NCBI GenBank assembly: GCA_030550295.1 | Contig: JAUQPQ010000057.1 | Span: forward strand, 1-10,704 | From: Chloroflexota bacterium | GTDB taxonomy: Bacteria > Chloroflexota > Dehalococcoidia > SM23-28-2 > HRBIN24 | Direction: 5' to 3' | Length of the DNA: 10,704 nt | Part shown: positions 1-6,329 of the stretch, piece after piece | How positions within the stretch are numbered: the first letter of the stretch is position 1 | How the letters are laid out: every line of letters begins with the position of its first letter | Translations under genes and position numbers: made by a program | Notes under the pieces: generated by a model | Database searches by the model: none | What the model was told of the DNA's origin: nothing | The model's input: only the letters and a program-made list of their open reading frames with translations

Positions 1-876
1 CCTTATGGTTGGCGCAAATACGGGGGAGCGATGCAACGGGCTACCGGTCTGGCGGTAAAGGGCAATTTTAGCCTTCGGCTCACTAGCGATTCTCCTTCTA
101 CTAAATGGGCCTATCAAACGGTGACTGTGGAAGGGGGTGAAGTGTATGAGTTGGCCGGCTACGCGTTGAAGAACGATCCCAATGTGGAGGCCCTATGGTT
201 GCGCATCTCTTGGTACGCCACAGATGATGGGTCGGGGCAGGCCATTGCCTACCACGATTCCCCTGCCCTATCTGAGGACGGGCCCCAATTCCGGTTCCTG
301 AGCACGGGCCCGGTAACGGCCCCCCAAGGGGCAAAAACAGCCAAGGTGAGACTCATGTTGCGCCCACGTTCCAGCGTTTTTGCCCAGGCCCACTTCGATG
401 AAATCTCTTTCGGCCCCTCTTCTCTGCCACCTCAAGACCTCCCGCCTGCAACTGAGGAGGAAACTCTCACCTCTACTACCCAAGCTCAGACCCCGACATC
501 GTCTCCCCATGCGGCGGCGCGATCCTCGTTGGCGGATGAGGGGCGAAGCACCCCAAGGTCAGGAGGTGGGAGGCCGCCCGTTAGCCCCGGCCTGCTCCCA
601 TCGGGAGGGGCACAGGGCGCTACCTCTCAGGGTGCCCCTCCCCCCTCAGAAGCCGAGGACAACGTTGATGCGTTTTCAGCGCCTGAACTAGCGAACATGG
701 GTAGGAGGCCCTCGCCATCTCTGCCCTATTCAGAGGCGGGAGAGGGCATGCCGTGGCTGGCCATTGGCGCTGTTGGAGGAGGGCTAGCAGCCCTGGGCCT
801 GTTATGGGCGGGGGGCGAGTGGTGGCATCGCCGCCTCACTCGAACTCGTATACCTGGCCCTGACGGAAAGTGTTGA
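1..876 (+). CDS. C-terminal part of a membrane-anchored surface protein with a beta-sandwich-like module (5'-partial)
   Basis: The frame is open to the left edge. The codons before the first ATG (base 31) read PYGWRKYGGA and join naturally to what follows, so the true start lies upstream and 291 residues are visible. Residues about 1-138 look like a beta-sandwich, carbohydrate-binding-module-like domain: W/Y-rich alternating strands, a typical GW-x-x-YGG opening, and a closing strand AHFDEISFG. About 100 residues of Pro/Ser/Thr/Gly/Ala-rich low-complexity stalk follow. One hydrophobic segment (PWLAIGAVGGGLAALGLLWA, bases about 751-810) comes next, then a short basic tail (HRRLTRTR). This is the layout of an extracytoplasmic domain held on the membrane by a C-terminal anchor; no LPXTG motif is present. 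The ligand is unknown, and the module call rests on pattern, not alignment. The last 41 bases overlap the convergent acyl-CoA dehydrogenase gene. Confident that it codes; function unresolved. Confidence 0.8.
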   Translation, partial: PYGWRKYGGAMQRATGLAVKGNFSLRLTSDSPSTKWAYQTVTVEGGEVYELAGYALKNDPNVEALWLRISWYATDDGSGQAIAYHDSPALSEDGPQFRFLSTGPVTAPQGAKTAKVRLMLRPRSSVFAQAHFDEISFGPSSLPPQDLPPATEEETLTSTTQAQTPTSSPHAAARSSLADEGRSTPRSGGGRPPVSPGLLPSGGAQGATSQGAPPPSEAEDNVDAFSAPELANMGRRPSPSLPYSEAGEGMPWLAIGAVGGGLAALGLLWAGGEWWHRRLTRTRIPGPDGKC

Positions 877-2044
877 GGATGCGCCGGGCCACCACCATCT
901 TATGGACCTCATCGGCCCCGTCGTAGATGCGGCCCATACGGGCCTGGCGGAACATCATAGATAGAGGGGTGTCTTCAGTGACCCCCAACGCCCCATGTAC
1001 TTGGACGGCCCGGTCGATGACCCTGTTGAGCACCTCGGCGCCGTAGAACTTAATGAGGGAGATCTCTACCCTGGCATCTTCCCCGCGATCGATCTTGGCA
1101 GCGGCGTGCATGGTGAGAAGGCGGAAGGCCTGAATCTCTGCGGCCGACTCGGCGATCATCCATTGGATGGCCTGTTTATCGGCTAAGGGCCCCCCGAAGG
1201 CGTGCCGCTCTAGGGCCCGGCGGCACATCATCTCGAAGGCCCTTTGGCATTGGCCCAGCCACCGCATGCAGTGGTGAATGCGTCCAGGCCCCAATCTCTT
1301 TTGGGCGATAAGAAACCCGTCCCCTGGCTGACCCAGAGTATTGGTTATAGGGACGCGGCAGTTTTCATATACTACCTCATAGTGTTCGCTGTGCTCTTCT
1401 CCCATCACAGGAATGGAGCGCACAATCTTAAAGCCAGGATTGTCCGTGGGGACGATGATCATGGTGGCCCGGCGGTGGGGGTGGGCATCGGGATCGGTTA
1501 CTGCCATAACGATGGCGAAGGCAGCTCGCCCTGCCCCACTCGTGAACCATTTGCGGCCATTGATCACCCACTCGTCTCCATCGCGGATGGCCCTAGTGTC
1601 CAGCATGGTTGGGTCAGAACCTGGGGTGTGGGGCTCGGTCATAGAGAAGCAGGAGTAGATGTCTCCGTTTACTAGGGGCTTAAGCCACCGCTCCTTCTGC
1701 TCCTCGGTCCCGAAAAGCCATAAGATCTCAGCATTTCCTGAGTCGGGGGCCTGGCACCCAAAGGCTATGGGTGCCCAGAAGCTACGGCCTAAGATCTCGT
1801 TCATGAAAACGTATTTGAGGAAGCCGATGCCCATACCCCCGGCTTCTTTGGGCATGTGGGGGGCCCACATCCCTAACTGTTTTACGCGCTGCCTTAGGCT
1901 TTTCATTAGCTCGTCAGCTTCGGGCCCGGCCTTACGGAAGACGGGCTCGTTGGGATATATGTACTCTTCCATAAAGGCCTTAGTCTTCGCCCGGAGCTCG
2001 CGGATCTCAGGGGTGATGAGGGTATAGAGCTGGGACTCGGCCAT
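836..2044 (-). CDS. Acyl-CoA dehydrogenase, ACAD10/11-like
   Basis: FAD-dependent alpha,beta-dehydrogenation of an acyl-CoA, passing electrons to an electron-transfer flavoprotein. The 402 residues are full length for the family. An N-terminal helical domain (about 1-125) is followed by the middle beta domain with the flavin/substrate motif CFSMTEPHTPGSD (132-144) and WVINGRKWFTSGA (159-171). The C-terminal helical domain has the FAD-contact stretches RHAFGGPLADKQAIQ (280-294) and QVHGALGVTEDTP (348-360). The C-terminal motif reads YDGADEVHK (374-382), so Asp375 sits where medium-chain enzymes carry the catalytic Glu; this resembles ACAD10/11-type enzymes. The start at 2044 is well supported by AGGAGGT five bases upstream and a TTGACA-containing promoter. 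Neighbours are unrelated and divergent or convergent, so this is probably a single-gene unit. Substrate chain length cannot be read from the sequence. Confidence 0.95.
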   Translation of the reverse strand: MAESQLYTLITPEIRELRAKTKAFMEEYIYPNEPVFRKAGPEADELMKSLRQRVKQLGMWAPHMPKEAGGMGIGFLKYVFMNEILGRSFWAPIAFGCQAPDSGNAEILWLFGTEEQKERWLKPLVNGDIYSCFSMTEPHTPGSDPTMLDTRAIRDGDEWVINGRKWFTSGAGRAAFAIVMAVTDPDAHPHRRATMIIVPTDNPGFKIVRSIPVMGEEHSEHYEVVYENCRVPITNTLGQPGDGFLIAQKRLGPGRIHHCMRWLGQCQRAFEMMCRRALERHAFGGPLADKQAIQWMIAESAAEIQAFRLLTMHAAAKIDRGEDARVEISLIKFYGAEVLNRVIDRAVQVHGALGVTEDTPLSMMFRQARMGRIYDGADEVHKMVVARRILNTFRQGQVYEFE

Positions 2045-2049
2045 GGCTT

Positions 2050-2056
2050 ACCTCCT
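2050..2056 (-). promoter_or_regulatory. Strong Shine-Dalgarno of the acyl-CoA dehydrogenase gene
   Basis: On the minus strand the bases read AGGAGGT, a near-perfect anti-16S complement, five bases before the ATG at 2044. This fixes the start of the dehydrogenase. It also argues against reading the overlapping plus-strand ATG at 2043 as the start of cmk. Confidence 0.8.
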
Positions 2057-2074
2057 AAAGGGGCCTTCCCATTT

Positions 2075-2103
2075 AACTTATGTTGGGGTTAAGGCCATGT
2101 CAA
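2075..2103 (-). promoter_or_regulatory. Predicted sigma-70-type promoter for the acyl-CoA dehydrogenase
   Basis: The minus strand has an exact TTGACA -35 hexamer (plus-strand bases 2098-2103). An optimal 17-base spacer follows, then TAAGTT (2075-2080), a weak -10 that keeps the first, second and last consensus bases. The position gives a leader of roughly 25 bases before the ATG, enough for the Shine-Dalgarno. An imperfect inverted repeat, TTAAC-N10-GTTAA (2073-2092), spans the -10 and could be an operator, but the arms are short. Confidence 0.5.
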
Positions 2104-2126
2104 TGGCTTATCGGTTCGCGTGTAAA

Positions 2127-2825
2127 ATGGAGCCCGGAGTGGGGTGTCGTCTGATCATCGCCATAGATGGCCCAGGGGGGGCGGGCAAGACAAGCGTAGG
2201 CAGGGAAGTGGCGAGGAGGTTGGGCTACTCTTTTCTGGATACAGGGATGCTTTACAGGGCCCTTACGTGGTTGGCCATCTGTAAGGGGATAGGACTCTAC
2301 GATGGGCCACGCCTGGCATCTCTGGCCAGATCGGTAGAGATGGAGCTAAGGCCTGCACCTCCTGAAGCCATGGAGCCCTCCATCCTCATCGTCAACGGGG
2401 AAGACGTTACTGGGGCTTTGCGGCGAAGGGATGTGGAGGAGGGGGTATCGATAGTCTCCCAGGTGGCAGAAGTGAGGGAGGCCCTTATAGGGCTTCAGCG
2501 GCGGATAGCTGCCCAAGGAGGGGTGGTGGTAGCGGGCAGAGACATTGGCACCGTCATCTTGCCCAATGCTCACGTCAAGGTCTATCTTGATGCCTCGTTA
2601 GAGGAGAGGGCCCGTCGCCGCCAGCGCCAGCTCCAGGAGATGGGGCAAAAGGTCTCCTTGGACGAGGTCATGGCCCAGCTTCGCGCCAGAGACCGGCTCG
2701 ACTCTCAAAGGGAGGTCGCACCCCTCCGCCCAGCCTCAGACGCCGTCATCATCTATACTGACGGTATGAGCCTAGAGCAGGTCATAGAGAAGGTGATCTC
2801 CCTTGTGGAGGAACGGTGTTCCTGA
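2127..2825 (+). CDS. cmk: Cytidylate kinase
   Basis: Transfers phosphate from ATP to CMP or dCMP, giving CDP or dCDP in pyrimidine salvage and turnover of lipid and RNA by-products; cytosolic. From this start it has 232 residues, against about 227 in E. coli. Visible motifs are the P-loop GPGGAGKTS (15-23), SFLDTGMLYRALTW (35-48) of the nucleotide site, the family signature GRDIGTVILPNA (137-148), and the C-terminal RARDRLDSQRE (186-196) with PLRPASDA (199-206), the lid and CMP-contact region. The start is uncertain. The frame extends back to an ATG at 2043, but that overlaps the dehydrogenase start codon and adds a non-conserved N-terminus. ATG 2104 has AAGG nine bases upstream. GTG 2139 has GGAG six bases upstream and would give 228 residues. 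I chose ATG 2127 as a middle option. First gene of the cmk-plsC-ispH-glmS run. Confidence 0.94.
   Translation: MEPGVGCRLIIAIDGPGGAGKTSVGREVARRLGYSFLDTGMLYRALTWLAICKGIGLYDGPRLASLARSVEMELRPAPPEAMEPSILIVNGEDVTGALRRRDVEEGVSIVSQVAEVREALIGLQRRIAAQGGVVVAGRDIGTVILPNAHVKVYLDASLEERARRRQRQLQEMGQKVSLDEVMAQLRARDRLDSQREVAPLRPASDAVIIYTDGMSLEQVIEKVISLVEERCS
2790..2797 (+). promoter_or_regulatory. Shine-Dalgarno supporting the TTG start of plsC
   Basis: AAGGTGAT lies inside the end of cmk, five bases before the TTG at 2803. The next in-frame candidate, GTG at 2833, has no comparable purine run in front of it. This site is the main reason for choosing the TTG. Confidence 0.5.
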
Positions 2826-3507
2826 TCTTGTAGTGGCTCCATGGTACTGGGCTAACACCCGCACGTGGGCCTGGCTACTTGTAAGGTTGAACGTCCAACT
2901 AGAGGTAGTGGGACGGGAGAACGTGCCTCCCAAGGGGCCTCTCATTTTGGCAAGCAATCACATCACCCTGGCTGACCCACCCATCATCACGGTGGAGACG
3001 CCTCGGCGTATCGTGTGGATGGCCAAAAGGGAGCTCTTCCGATCGCCTGTCATGGGTGCGTTATATCGCCTGTTTGGGTGCTTGCCCGTGCGCCGCTTTG
3101 AGGCCGACCTGAAGGCGCTAAGGGAGGCGCGGAACGTGCTGCGTCGAGGGCTGGCACTGGGGATGTTCCCAGAGGGGACTCGGAGTGGGCGTCCAGGGAT
3201 GGGGCCAGCCTATCCAGGAACTGCCCTTTTGGCCCTGCAGACAGGTGCTCCTGTGCTGCCAGTGGCCATAATGGGGACCGAGAACATTAGGCTCCCTGAA
3301 GGGTTGATAGCCTTCTTGGGCAAGAAACCTAAGGTGAGGCTCATATTCGGCCAGCCGTTCCACTTGGCCCATCCCAAGCGCCTGAAGGCTGCCGTAGTGG
3401 AAGAGGCCACGCGGGAAATTATGCTGCGCATAGCCCTTTTGCTAGACCCTCCTTACCGAGGCGTTTATTCTAGCTTGGTAGAGGAGTTTTCGCAAAGGAA
3501 GGGGTAG
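2803..3507 (+). CDS. plsC: 1-acyl-sn-glycerol-3-phosphate acyltransferase (PlsC family)
   Basis: Acylates lysophosphatidic acid to phosphatidic acid, the second acyl transfer of phospholipid synthesis, at the cytoplasmic face of the membrane. All four LPLAT blocks are visible in 234 residues: NHITLAD (52-58, the NHx4D catalytic motif), the block around WMAKRELF (72-79), FPEGTRS (122-128, glycerol-phosphate binding) and the Pro block VLPVAIMGT. The N-terminal W/Y-rich stretch (WYWANTRTWAWLL) is hydrophobic and could associate with membrane. The start is a TTG 23 bases inside cmk, backed by a Shine-Dalgarno; GTG 2833 is the fallback. The overlap suggests translational coupling to cmk. ispH follows after one base. 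Size and motifs fit a genuine PlsC rather than one of the larger hemolysin-like acyltransferases, but acyl specificity is unknown. Confidence 0.93.
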   Translation: MWRNGVPDLVVAPWYWANTRTWAWLLVRLNVQLEVVGRENVPPKGPLILASNHITLADPPIITVETPRRIVWMAKRELFRSPVMGALYRLFGCLPVRRFEADLKALREARNVLRRGLALGMFPEGTRSGRPGMGPAYPGTALLALQTGAPVLPVAIMGTENIRLPEGLIAFLGKKPKVRLIFGQPFHLAHPKRLKAAVVEEATREIMLRIALLLDPPYRGVYSSLVEEFSQRKG

Positions 3508-3508
3508 C

Positions 3509-4378
3509 ATGGAGATCATCTTGGCCCGGGACATGGGGTTCTGCTGGGGGGTAAGGCGAGCCATCGCCATAATGGAGGAGGCTGTCGCCAAGGAGGAAGA
3601 GATATGCAGCTTGGGGCCTATCGTCCATAACCCCCTGGTGATGGAGGAGCTGGAAAGAAAAGGCGTAAAAATGGTCCAGGGGAACGATCTGCCCTCTAAG
3701 GGTCCTTTGGCTATAACTGCCCATGGCGCCGGTCCCCAGGTGTACCAGTGGGCTAAAGAGCACGGTGTCCCTCTCATCGACACCACGTGTCCCATCGTCA
3801 CCCGTTCTCAGAGGTGGGCTCAGCGCATGGCCAGGGAAGGTTTCACTGTCATCGTGTTCGGCGATGTCGGTCACCGGGAAGTAAAGGGGGTTTTGGCCTG
3901 GGCTGAAGACAAGGGGATAGCTGTCACTGACCCCTCCCAGGTACCCCCTGGCGTAACCCGCATCGCTGTTATGTCTCAGACCACACAGGAGCCGCAGAAG
4001 TTCAGCGAGTTTATAGCCCGCCTCGTATCGGAACGGATAGGTGAGATCCATGAGCTGAGGGTGATAAACACCCTATGCAACGTCACCTCCTCCCAGCAGG
4101 AAGCGGCAAGAGAGCTGGCGAAAGAGGTGGACGTAGTGATCGTTGTGGGGGGGCGGAACAGCGCCAATACCAAGCACTTGGTAGAAGTGTGTCGGGAGGA
4201 GGGGGTGCCTGCCTACCAGGTGGAGAGGCCTGAAGAAGTAGAGCCCCAGTGGCTACAAGGATGCCAGAAGATAGGGGTAACTGCAGGCGCCTCTACCCCT
4301 GACTGGGTGGTGGAGGAGGTGGTGGGGAGGCTAAGGGAGCTGGCAGCCGTAGCTGATGGCCTGCCATCGCACAGTTGA
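3509..4378 (+). CDS. ispH: 4-hydroxy-3-methylbut-2-enyl diphosphate reductase (LytB/IspH)
   Basis: Last step of the MEP (non-mevalonate) isoprenoid pathway: reductive dehydroxylation of HMBPP to IPP and DMAPP with an iron-sulfur cluster. The 289 residues are a normal length. The three cluster cysteines are present: Cys12 in MGFCWGVRRA, Cys94 in DTTCPIV and Cys190 in NTLCNVTSSQQ. Active-site residues are also in place: His40 (GPIVHNP), His72 (AHGAG), His122 with Glu124 (GHREVKG), Thr158 (SQTTQ), the GGRNSANT loop and GASTPDW near the end. The start ATG is one base after the plsC stop and has AAGGAAGGGG four bases upstream. The gene implies that this organism makes its isoprenoids (quinones, polyprenyl carrier) by the MEP route. 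The cmk-plsC-ispH order is a recurrent bacterial arrangement. No missing residue seen. Confidence 0.97.
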   Translation: MEIILARDMGFCWGVRRAIAIMEEAVAKEEEICSLGPIVHNPLVMEELERKGVKMVQGNDLPSKGPLAITAHGAGPQVYQWAKEHGVPLIDTTCPIVTRSQRWAQRMAREGFTVIVFGDVGHREVKGVLAWAEDKGIAVTDPSQVPPGVTRIAVMSQTTQEPQKFSEFIARLVSERIGEIHELRVINTLCNVTSSQQEAARELAKEVDVVIVVGGRNSANTKHLVEVCREEGVPAYQVERPEEVEPQWLQGCQKIGVTAGASTPDWVVEEVVGRLRELAAVADGLPSHS

Positions 4379-4387
4379 GGTGGCGCG

Positions 4388-6229
4388 ATGTGTGGCATCG
4401 TAGGCTACGTAGGCCATAGGCCTGCCGCCCCTCTCATCATCGAGGCGCTGCAGAGGCTGGAGTACCGGGGCTACGACTCTGCTGGCCTAGCCATCTTAGA
4501 TGCCGATGGTAACCTGGCCGTAAGGAAGAGGGCGGGCAAGCTGGAAGAGCTGGCTTGCAGCCTACAAGGCTCTCTCCCTCAGGGGAATACCGGTGTAGGG
4601 CATACTCGTTGGGCCACCCACGGTCGCCCTAACGATCTCAACGCCCACCCTCACTCCGATTGCCGAGGCGAGGTGGTGGTGGTCCACAACGGGATCATAG
4701 AAAGCCATCACCAGCTCAAGGAGGGGCTCAAGGCCCGGGGCCACCGTTTCCTGTCGGAGACCGATTCAGAGATCATCGCCCACCTTATGGAGGAGGCCTT
4801 GGGCCGAGGACTTACCCTGGCCGAAGCGCTACGCCAGGCCATGGCAGTGATCCAAGGGGCCCATGCGGTGGTGGCTATGGCCCGGTCATGTCCAGGCAAG
4901 ATCGTGGGGGCTAGAGTGGGCAATGCTGGCGGTCTCGTGGTAGGCGTCGGCCAAAATGAGGCAGTAATAGCTAGCGATTTGCCAGCCATCCTCCCCTTCA
5001 CCCGCCATGTGGTGTTTCTCAACGACGGTGAGATGGTCGAAGCAGGACCGGAGGGAGTAGCCCTCCGGTCCTTGGCCACGGGCGCTCTCATAGAGCGGAC
5101 CGCTGTTCGTGTGCCATATGACCCTGTCTCAGTGGCCAAGGGCCCATACAAGCACTTCATGCTGAAGGAGATGATGGAACAACCCGAGGCCATTTTGGAT
5201 ACATTGCGTGGCCGGGTAGACCTGGAGTCTCTAGACCTACATCTGGAAGGGGTAGACCCCAGCCTTTTGAAGGGCGTGGAAAGGGTAGTGCTGGTAGGCA
5301 TGGGGACGAGCCTCCACGCCGCCATGGTGGGCAGACATTATGTAGAGCAGATCGCTCGCCTGCCTGCCGAGTGGGACAACGCCTCTGAGTTCCGTTACCG
5401 TGATCCCATCCTAGACGACAGGGTGCTGGTGATAGCGGTAAGCCAATCTGGCGAGACGGCCGATACTTTGGCTGCCATGGTCGAGGCCCGGCGCAAAGGG
5501 GCCCGCTTGGTGGCCGTATGTAACGTTGTAGGGAGCCAGGCTACCCGTATGGCAGATGGCGTAGTTTATACCAGGTGTGGGCTAGAAATTGGCGTATGCA
5601 GCACTAAGACGTTCACCGCCTCCCTAGTAGCCCTCTATCTTCTCGTTTGCGCCTTAGCAACCTCAAGGCAGGCGATCGATCGTCAGGCTCTGGGCCAGCT
5701 CCTTCTGCCTATGGCTCGTCTCCCCTATCTGGTAGGGGAGCTAACGAAACGCTCCCATGAGTATGAAGCCCTGGCCCACGCCTTCGCCCATTACCAGAAC
5801 TTTTTGTACTTGGGGCGGGGCATCCAGTACCCTATCGCCCTAGAGGGGGCCCTCAAGCTCAAAGAGGTCTCCTACATCCATGCCGAGGGATACCCTGCAG
5901 GGGAGATGAAACATGGCCCCATCGCCCTCATCGACCAGAATATGCCGGTCATGGCCATCGCTCTGCGCGACGAACTATGGGACAAGATGCGCAACAACAT
6001 GGAACAGGTACGGGCCCGGGACGGGACCATCATCGCCGTCGCCACGGAAGGTGACGAAGAGGTCCAGCAGCTAGCCCACCATACCTTATGGGTGCCCCCT
6101 GCCCCTACCCTGCTGTCGCCCATCCTTACTGTTATCCCCCTCCAGTTCTTCGCCTATCACATCGCTGTCCGCAGGGGGTGCGATGTAGACCAGCCCCGTA
6201 ACCTGGCCAAGACGGTCACCGTCGAATAG
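4388..6229 (+). CDS. glmS: Glutamine--fructose-6-phosphate aminotransferase (isomerizing)
   Basis: Makes glucosamine-6-phosphate from fructose-6-phosphate and glutamine, the committed step to UDP-GlcNAc for envelope polymers; cytosolic. The 613 residues are close to E. coli's 609. The N-terminal Ntn glutaminase starts MCGIVGYVG, with Cys2 becoming the nucleophile after Met removal, and has GHTRWATHG (71-79), HNG (100-102, oxyanion site) and Asp125. Two SIS isomerase domains follow, with SQSGETADT (352-360) and CSTKTFTASL (404-413), then KLKEVSYIHAEG (490-501) with Glu493 and His509 (KHGP). The C-terminal tail NLAKTVTVE carries Lys608, the fructose-6-phosphate Schiff-base lysine. The start has GAGGTGG overlapping the ispH stop. 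Only nine bases separate it from ispH, so there is no room for a glmS ribozyme as seen in many Firmicutes. Confidence 0.98.
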   Translation: MCGIVGYVGHRPAAPLIIEALQRLEYRGYDSAGLAILDADGNLAVRKRAGKLEELACSLQGSLPQGNTGVGHTRWATHGRPNDLNAHPHSDCRGEVVVVHNGIIESHHQLKEGLKARGHRFLSETDSEIIAHLMEEALGRGLTLAEALRQAMAVIQGAHAVVAMARSCPGKIVGARVGNAGGLVVGVGQNEAVIASDLPAILPFTRHVVFLNDGEMVEAGPEGVALRSLATGALIERTAVRVPYDPVSVAKGPYKHFMLKEMMEQPEAILDTLRGRVDLESLDLHLEGVDPSLLKGVERVVLVGMGTSLHAAMVGRHYVEQIARLPAEWDNASEFRYRDPILDDRVLVIAVSQSGETADTLAAMVEARRKGARLVAVCNVVGSQATRMADGVVYTRCGLEIGVCSTKTFTASLVALYLLVCALATSRQAIDRQALGQLLLPMARLPYLVGELTKRSHEYEALAHAFAHYQNFLYLGRGIQYPIALEGALKLKEVSYIHAEGYPAGEMKHGPIALIDQNMPVMAIALRDELWDKMRNNMEQVRARDGTIIAVATEGDEEVQQLAHHTLWVPPAPTLLSPILTVIPLQFFAYHIAVRRGCDVDQPRNLAKTVTVE

Positions 6230-6290
6230 AAAGCCAAATTGTTTCTATACTTATCACGATTAGCATGCAAAGACTCTATGAGCCGTGGTG

Positions 6291-6296
6291 TATAAT
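6291..6296 (+). promoter_or_regulatory. Candidate -10 box for the ppsA-dgt-dnaG unit
   Basis: An exact TATAAT lies in the only sizeable plus-strand gap after cmk (6230-6329), which is more A/T-rich than its surroundings. It would start transcription near 6303, leaving a leader of about 27 bases that contains the ppsA ribosome site. No good -35 hexamer lies 16-18 bases upstream (the bases there read about CAAAGA), so it may be weak, activator-dependent or only internal. Confidence 0.45.
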
Positions 6297-6318
6297 AAGG
6301 ATGGATCTCTCCGTAGAT

Positions 6319-6329
6319 AGGGGGAAAGG
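6319..6329 (+). promoter_or_regulatory. Ribosome binding site of ppsA
   Basis: A purine run AGGGGGAAAGG directly precedes the ATG at 6330. The AGGGGG part is five bases upstream, a normal spacing. It supports the chosen start. Confidence 0.5.

Noticed and set aside
380..691. Plus-strand open frame of 103 codons inside the first gene
   Set aside because: It is an out-of-frame shadow of the low-complexity stalk of the membrane-anchored protein; it is Arg/Pro/Leu-rich, with no motif or ribosome site.
2123..2128. TAAAAT as a -10 box for cmk
   Set aside because: It has no -35 partner. Transcription from it would begin downstream of ATG 2127 and of the GGAG in front of GTG 2139, conflicting with the likely starts.
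3470..4051. Antisense open frame (193 codons) across ispH
   Set aside because: It is fully antisense to ispH, with no recognisable motif or supporting start site, and is best explained by codon bias of the real gene.
4379..4387. glmS ribozyme or leader riboswitch before glmS
   Set aside because: Only nine bases separate ispH and glmS, and the sequence before that is ispH coding sequence with conserved protein motifs.
4708..5325. Long antisense open frame (205 codons) across glmS
   Set aside because: It lies opposite a clearly conserved enzyme gene. Its Ser/Arg/Pro/Thr-rich translation is typical of the complementary strand of G+C-rich coding DNA, and it shows no family motif.
6226..6248. 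Hairpin ATAGAAA-N9-TTTCTAT at the glmS stop as a terminator
   Set aside because: The seven-base stem is wholly A/T-rich except one pair, includes the stop codon and is not followed by a U-run, so it is a poor intrinsic terminator.
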